DNA of 64,000 bases from NCBI RefSeq assembly GCF_000143415.4, contig NW_003314308.1, forward strand, positions 1,096,654 to 1,160,653. The letters run 5' to 3'. The notes under the pieces are model-generated. The model was not told the DNA's origin and searched no databases. It worked only from the letters and a program-made list of their open reading frames with translations. Position numbers and translations under genes: made by a program. The stretch is from Selaginella moellendorffii. Lineage: Eukaryota > Streptophyta > Lycopodiopsida > Selaginellales > Selaginellaceae. Below, piece by piece: positions 60,834-64,000 of the stretch (position 1 is its first letter; the number at the start of each line of letters is the position of its first letter).

Positions 60834-62035
60834 TTATCTCGAGAGGAAGATGTTGTCCAGCTCGGAGTACGTTCTCCTCCTTTTCACAGCAGGCGGTAAC
60901 TCGGGTGCCGAGTGAAGCCCGAGATCGGGTACAAGGAAGGCGTCGTCCGGCTCTGGGAGTAAGAAAATACCCGGCTTCGTCTTGAGCTTCAACGCAGCTG
61001 GGTCTCCTACGACTTTAGTAGCATTGAAACCGGCGGGCAGCTTATCCATCTGAGGAACTGACCGAAAGTAGATCTGATCCCTGGAAACGTTAGCGGAGGG
61101 CCAGGCGAAATTCGCGTCGATCTGCATGAAGCACGATATCAGAAAACCAAACGAGAGCAGTAGTAGTCAAGTGGATCTTACCTTGGGATCGAAAGTGTAG
61201 CTCGAAGCTAGTGACGACGAGTCGGGCAAGTTTAGGAGCTCGTCGCATTTCCAGCCAGGAACTGCCTCCGTGAGGAACTCGAAAATGCTAGTCTTCCTGG
61301 ATCCATCTCCTGGCGGCGGCGGCGGCGGCGGCGGCGGGGGTGGTGCCACTGGAAGTGTAGTAACAACAGCGGCGGGCTTGCGAACTCCAGGAACTTGGCA
61401 GCTCTTGGAATTGTCCGTGTTGCTGCCAGTGATGACGGTGGCGGTGGAAGTAGTCGAGGTGGAAGTGGAGGTCTGGGGAGAAGATTGGCAGTGGCGTCGA
61501 GCGTCCGAAGCAGCGGCGTGATCCCTGTGCTCTCGCCTTTTTGTGCTCTTGGAGGCCCTCGAGTGGCTGTTACTGTTGGGCACAGCATGAGATGATTTTG
61601 GCGGTGGTGTTCCTGGAGATGTCGCTGGTGCCTGTCCCGAGAGAGTGTGGAGCGAAGCAGCAACGCCCGTGACGAGAAAGCGTCGGTGATTTGAGGTGGA
61701 GGCAGTCAACTTGTGGATGGACATGTCGCAGTTGTGGCAAAGCAGTGCTCTGTCCTCGAGGCAGAAGAAGTATGCCGTCTTGTCCTGGAGGGAAAGCGAG
61801 ATGGATCAGCGAGCGAGCTCCTCTAGGCAATTCGATAAGACTAAAGCGGACGAACCTGGCAGATATCACAGCTCGTCCTGGTGGGAGGCCTGAAGAGAGG
61901 TACTCTGTGGTGCTTCCCGGCGAGCTTGTTTGCATCGTGGACTTGGATGTCACATTCCCGGCAGAGGGCGGCCTCGTCAGCGCAGCAAACCACGACTGCT
62001 TCGGCCGACTCGCATCCATCGCACTGGACTTTCAT
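60834..62035 (-). CDS. Double B-box zinc-finger regulator (BBX, STO/BBX24-like)
   Basis: Three exons (61856-62035, 61182-61784, 60834-61121) give 356 residues. Two B-boxes lie at the N-terminus: MKVQCDGCESAEAVVVCCAD to about residue 47, and CDICQDKTAYFFCLEDRALL to about residue 100. Both have the Cys/His/Asp zinc ligands of the family (AALCRECDIQVHDANKLAGK in the first). No CCT domain follows, which places it with the BBX18-25 type. The middle is Ser/Thr-rich with a proline run (GGC repeats at about 61312-61340). The C-terminus has FLVPDLGL, resembling the VP motif that binds COP1, and a basic KRRRTYSELD. These proteins act in light signalling. The intron after DICQ splits the second B-box. 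Confidence 0.9.
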
Positions 62036-63317
62036 CTCCCTCCTCCTTGGAACTTGGAAATCTCAAAAAGTTCTTCGATCACCCGCGAGTTTGAAGGAAC
62101 TCATGTACAAAGAGGGGTTCTTCGTTTAGAAGGCGGAGAAAGCAAAACAAAACAAGGCGTACCTCAGTTTGTCACTGTTAGTGTGACAGAGCATGCCATG
62201 TGCTCATATTACTTGGCTTGCTACTGCGATGCTAGCTAGACTTGTCAAATATCTCCTTCCTCTGCCAAGCTTCTTTAAAACTTTTTTTTGGTAATCGATC
62301 AATCGTCTTGGACCAATTCCAATTTCCAAGATTGCTTACCCCATTTCCTGCCCGGAAAAACATTAGGAATATCCAAGCAAGAGAGAAAGCTTACCAACCA
62401 TTGTCTGGATGCGTTAATTCTCTAAAGTGACAGCAGCACCAGAAACGCATTCGAAGTCAAGATAAAAACTTTCCACCAAGATCTGGTTGCTTGACTCGAT
62501 TGCCTTGCTAACCAAGCAACCATCGATCATCTGGGCCTGCCTTGGTTTAGTTTGATCACAAGAAGACGACGAATGAGAGCTTTACACTCGAAAGCTGGAA
62601 TTAAGTAGTAAGCTTTAGCTCGATCCAAAAAGACGATTCTCCTACCGATAGCACGCACCTCGTGGTGTTGTCCCGCTGGACTATTCTCCTGGCAAATCCA
62701 TTTCATACTAAGTGGTTCACATGATCTGATTGATCCCAGATTTGTTCTGGCTTCATTGCTTATTCGTGGCCTGGCTGTTGGGTATTGACTCGGTTGGATA
62801 AACGACAAGCTTGTGCTTTCCACAATCTGCAGAAACAAAACACCGAAGAATTAGGCCAAACGAGAGGAAAAAGGAAATCCTTACAAATCTTTCATTGCTT
62901 GACAGCATCTCTCTCTCTTCTGCTGCTGCACGCGTTTCCAAATGTTCGCCAGTCTCCCGTCGTGGTTCGCAGCACTACGTGGATGCTACAGCAAAACAGA
63001 CCAAAAAAGAAGGAAAGAGTAAAGAAAGTAAATCAAAGCAGCAAACGAAAGTTAGAAATTAGAACGAAAAGCTCAAACAATTGACAGCCTGTGAGTCTGG
63101 TGGTCTGTCTGTCTGCCAGATGAAGATATGTTTTCTCGCTGTTCTTGAGTTGAAATTTTTGAGGCTCCTAACTCTGTGTACTGCACACGCAGCAGCACAC
63201 ACTTATCCAGTTAGTGAGCCGAAATGTCACATAAGTAGCACAACAAAAATCTATATGTAGAAGACGCGTACGATCGTAAAAAGGCAAACCATTTTCTCGA
63301 GCACAAGGTACTGCTGG
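62036..63317. other. Upstream region of B-box gene and downstream region of UEV1
   Basis: No coding signature found. It must contain the promoter of the minus-strand B-box gene. Short plus-strand frames near 62800-63080 show no motif. Confidence 0.5.
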
Positions 63318-63954
63318 TCAGAATGTGCTGTTCTCTGGTGGTTGCGGAAGCTTTCGGTTGTGCGGCAAAGCCATCTCTCGTTTCAGAGAAATCAATATGT
63401 CTTCCATGGTGTAATCTCGTCGCCAGTTGCTTAGCATGGGGAAGTTCTTGGGATCTATCTGAGAAATCATGACGGGCAAATCAGTGCTTCCCTCAAAGAG
63501 GAGAAGGTAATGGCCATCTTCCGAAACAAAAAGACATAGAAAACTAAAAGAAGAACAACTTACAACGCCATTGTCTTGGGAGACGCAGGTCATGTTGATT
63601 CTCGACATGAATTTCACGCTCGGTGGCTTGTCCGGATACTCCTTGTCGCAAAACAACTTAAGTTGATAGATCCGGCCGTCGTGAATGGACTGCCAGCAAA
63701 CAAGTGTTCTACGCGTCAGAGAAGCACACAAGAAATAAAAAAAGAATACAAGCCACTTGTAGCACGGAGCAAGAACACCGAACGCAAAAATCCAAAGGAA
63801 AAAGAAAAGCTCACATTGCTCGGCCCAAGGATGGTGCCCGTCCAGGAGCGCATGTAAATGTCGTCCGCGTCGTCCATTCCCAAGCTCACCAGTGGATCTC
63901 CCAGCCCTTTCTCCCCTCGCTCCAGTTCATCGAGCAGCCGGAAACTCCTGGGAA
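63318..63954 (-). CDS. UEV1: Ubiquitin E2 variant UEV1/MMZ, 3' part
   Basis: Exons 63815-63954, 63564-63689 and 63318-63458 are present; the first coding exon lies beyond the right edge. The visible protein starts [19 protein letters not shown], continues with [36 protein letters not shown] and [14 protein letters not shown], and ends [10 protein letters not shown]. This is the UEV fold, which lacks the E2 active-site cysteine. UEV1 pairs with Ubc13 to build Lys63-linked ubiquitin chains for DNA-damage tolerance and signalling. All splice ends are GT-AG and the frame is intact. Confidence 0.93.
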
Positions 63955-64000
63955 CTGCGAGCAAGCAACAATCGACCTGACAAATCAAAATCCAAATCGG

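Overview
The window looks like nuclear DNA of a vascular plant, most likely a lycophyte of the genus Selaginella. The basis is plant gene families (SnRK1 kinase, CPP/TCX factor, plastid-type cysteine synthase, DET2-type reductase, RTNLB reticulon, U-box/ARM ligase, B-box factor, UEV1), very short GT-AG introns (mostly about 45-100 bp), and compact gene clusters set in AT-rich retroelement DNA. The species is an inference; no search was run. I joined exons by hand. The combined lengths of the intact models are divisible by three, and the joined frames are open.

Layout. 1-8.6 kb is a dense gene cluster: 3' part of a subtilase (+), CMC2 (-) with a decayed second copy beside it, SnRK1 alpha (-), a CPP/TCX regulator (+) divergent from it, and cysteine synthase (-). 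9.3-23 kb is a duplication and decay zone. It holds an intact beta-propeller-like gene at 9.7-10.8 kb and its frameshifted copy at 19.9-21.0 kb, a BCKDH E1-alpha-like scrap, an MCM3 pseudogene, a 434-bp inverted repeat, a 2OG-oxygenase pseudogene, a six-exon gene of unknown family with one in-frame TAG, and a 5'-truncated, active-site-mutated copy of the OTU gene at 41.4 kb.

23-41 kb is gene-free and repeat-rich. An AT-rich direct-repeat block is split by an 8.0-kb non-coding LTR element (25569-33558, long LTRs, LARD-like) and by a 602-bp TRIM (36134-36735). A solo LTR of the 8-kb family (38644-40225) sits inside an older TRIM-like element (38405-40563). Target-site duplications are readable for all four insertions, and two have related empty sites in the same window.

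41.4-47.1 kb carries an intact OTUD6-type deubiquitinase and a 1427-residue acidic protein of unknown family. 47.2-51.4 kb is AT-rich with a decayed Ty3/gypsy element (-). 51.4-56.9 kb is a second gene cluster: DET2-like reductase (+), reticulon (-), U-box/ARM E3 (+). 57-60.8 kb is AT-rich with dispersed repeats and one hairpin. 60.8-64 kb carries a double B-box factor (-) and the 3' part of UEV1 (-).

The genes do not form one pathway; they are a usual eukaryotic mix of energy signalling, sulfur assimilation, steroid metabolism, ER shaping and ubiquitin handling. I found no defence, toxin or biosynthetic cluster. The most unusual content is the nested non-autonomous LTR elements and the two unrecognised protein-coding loci.
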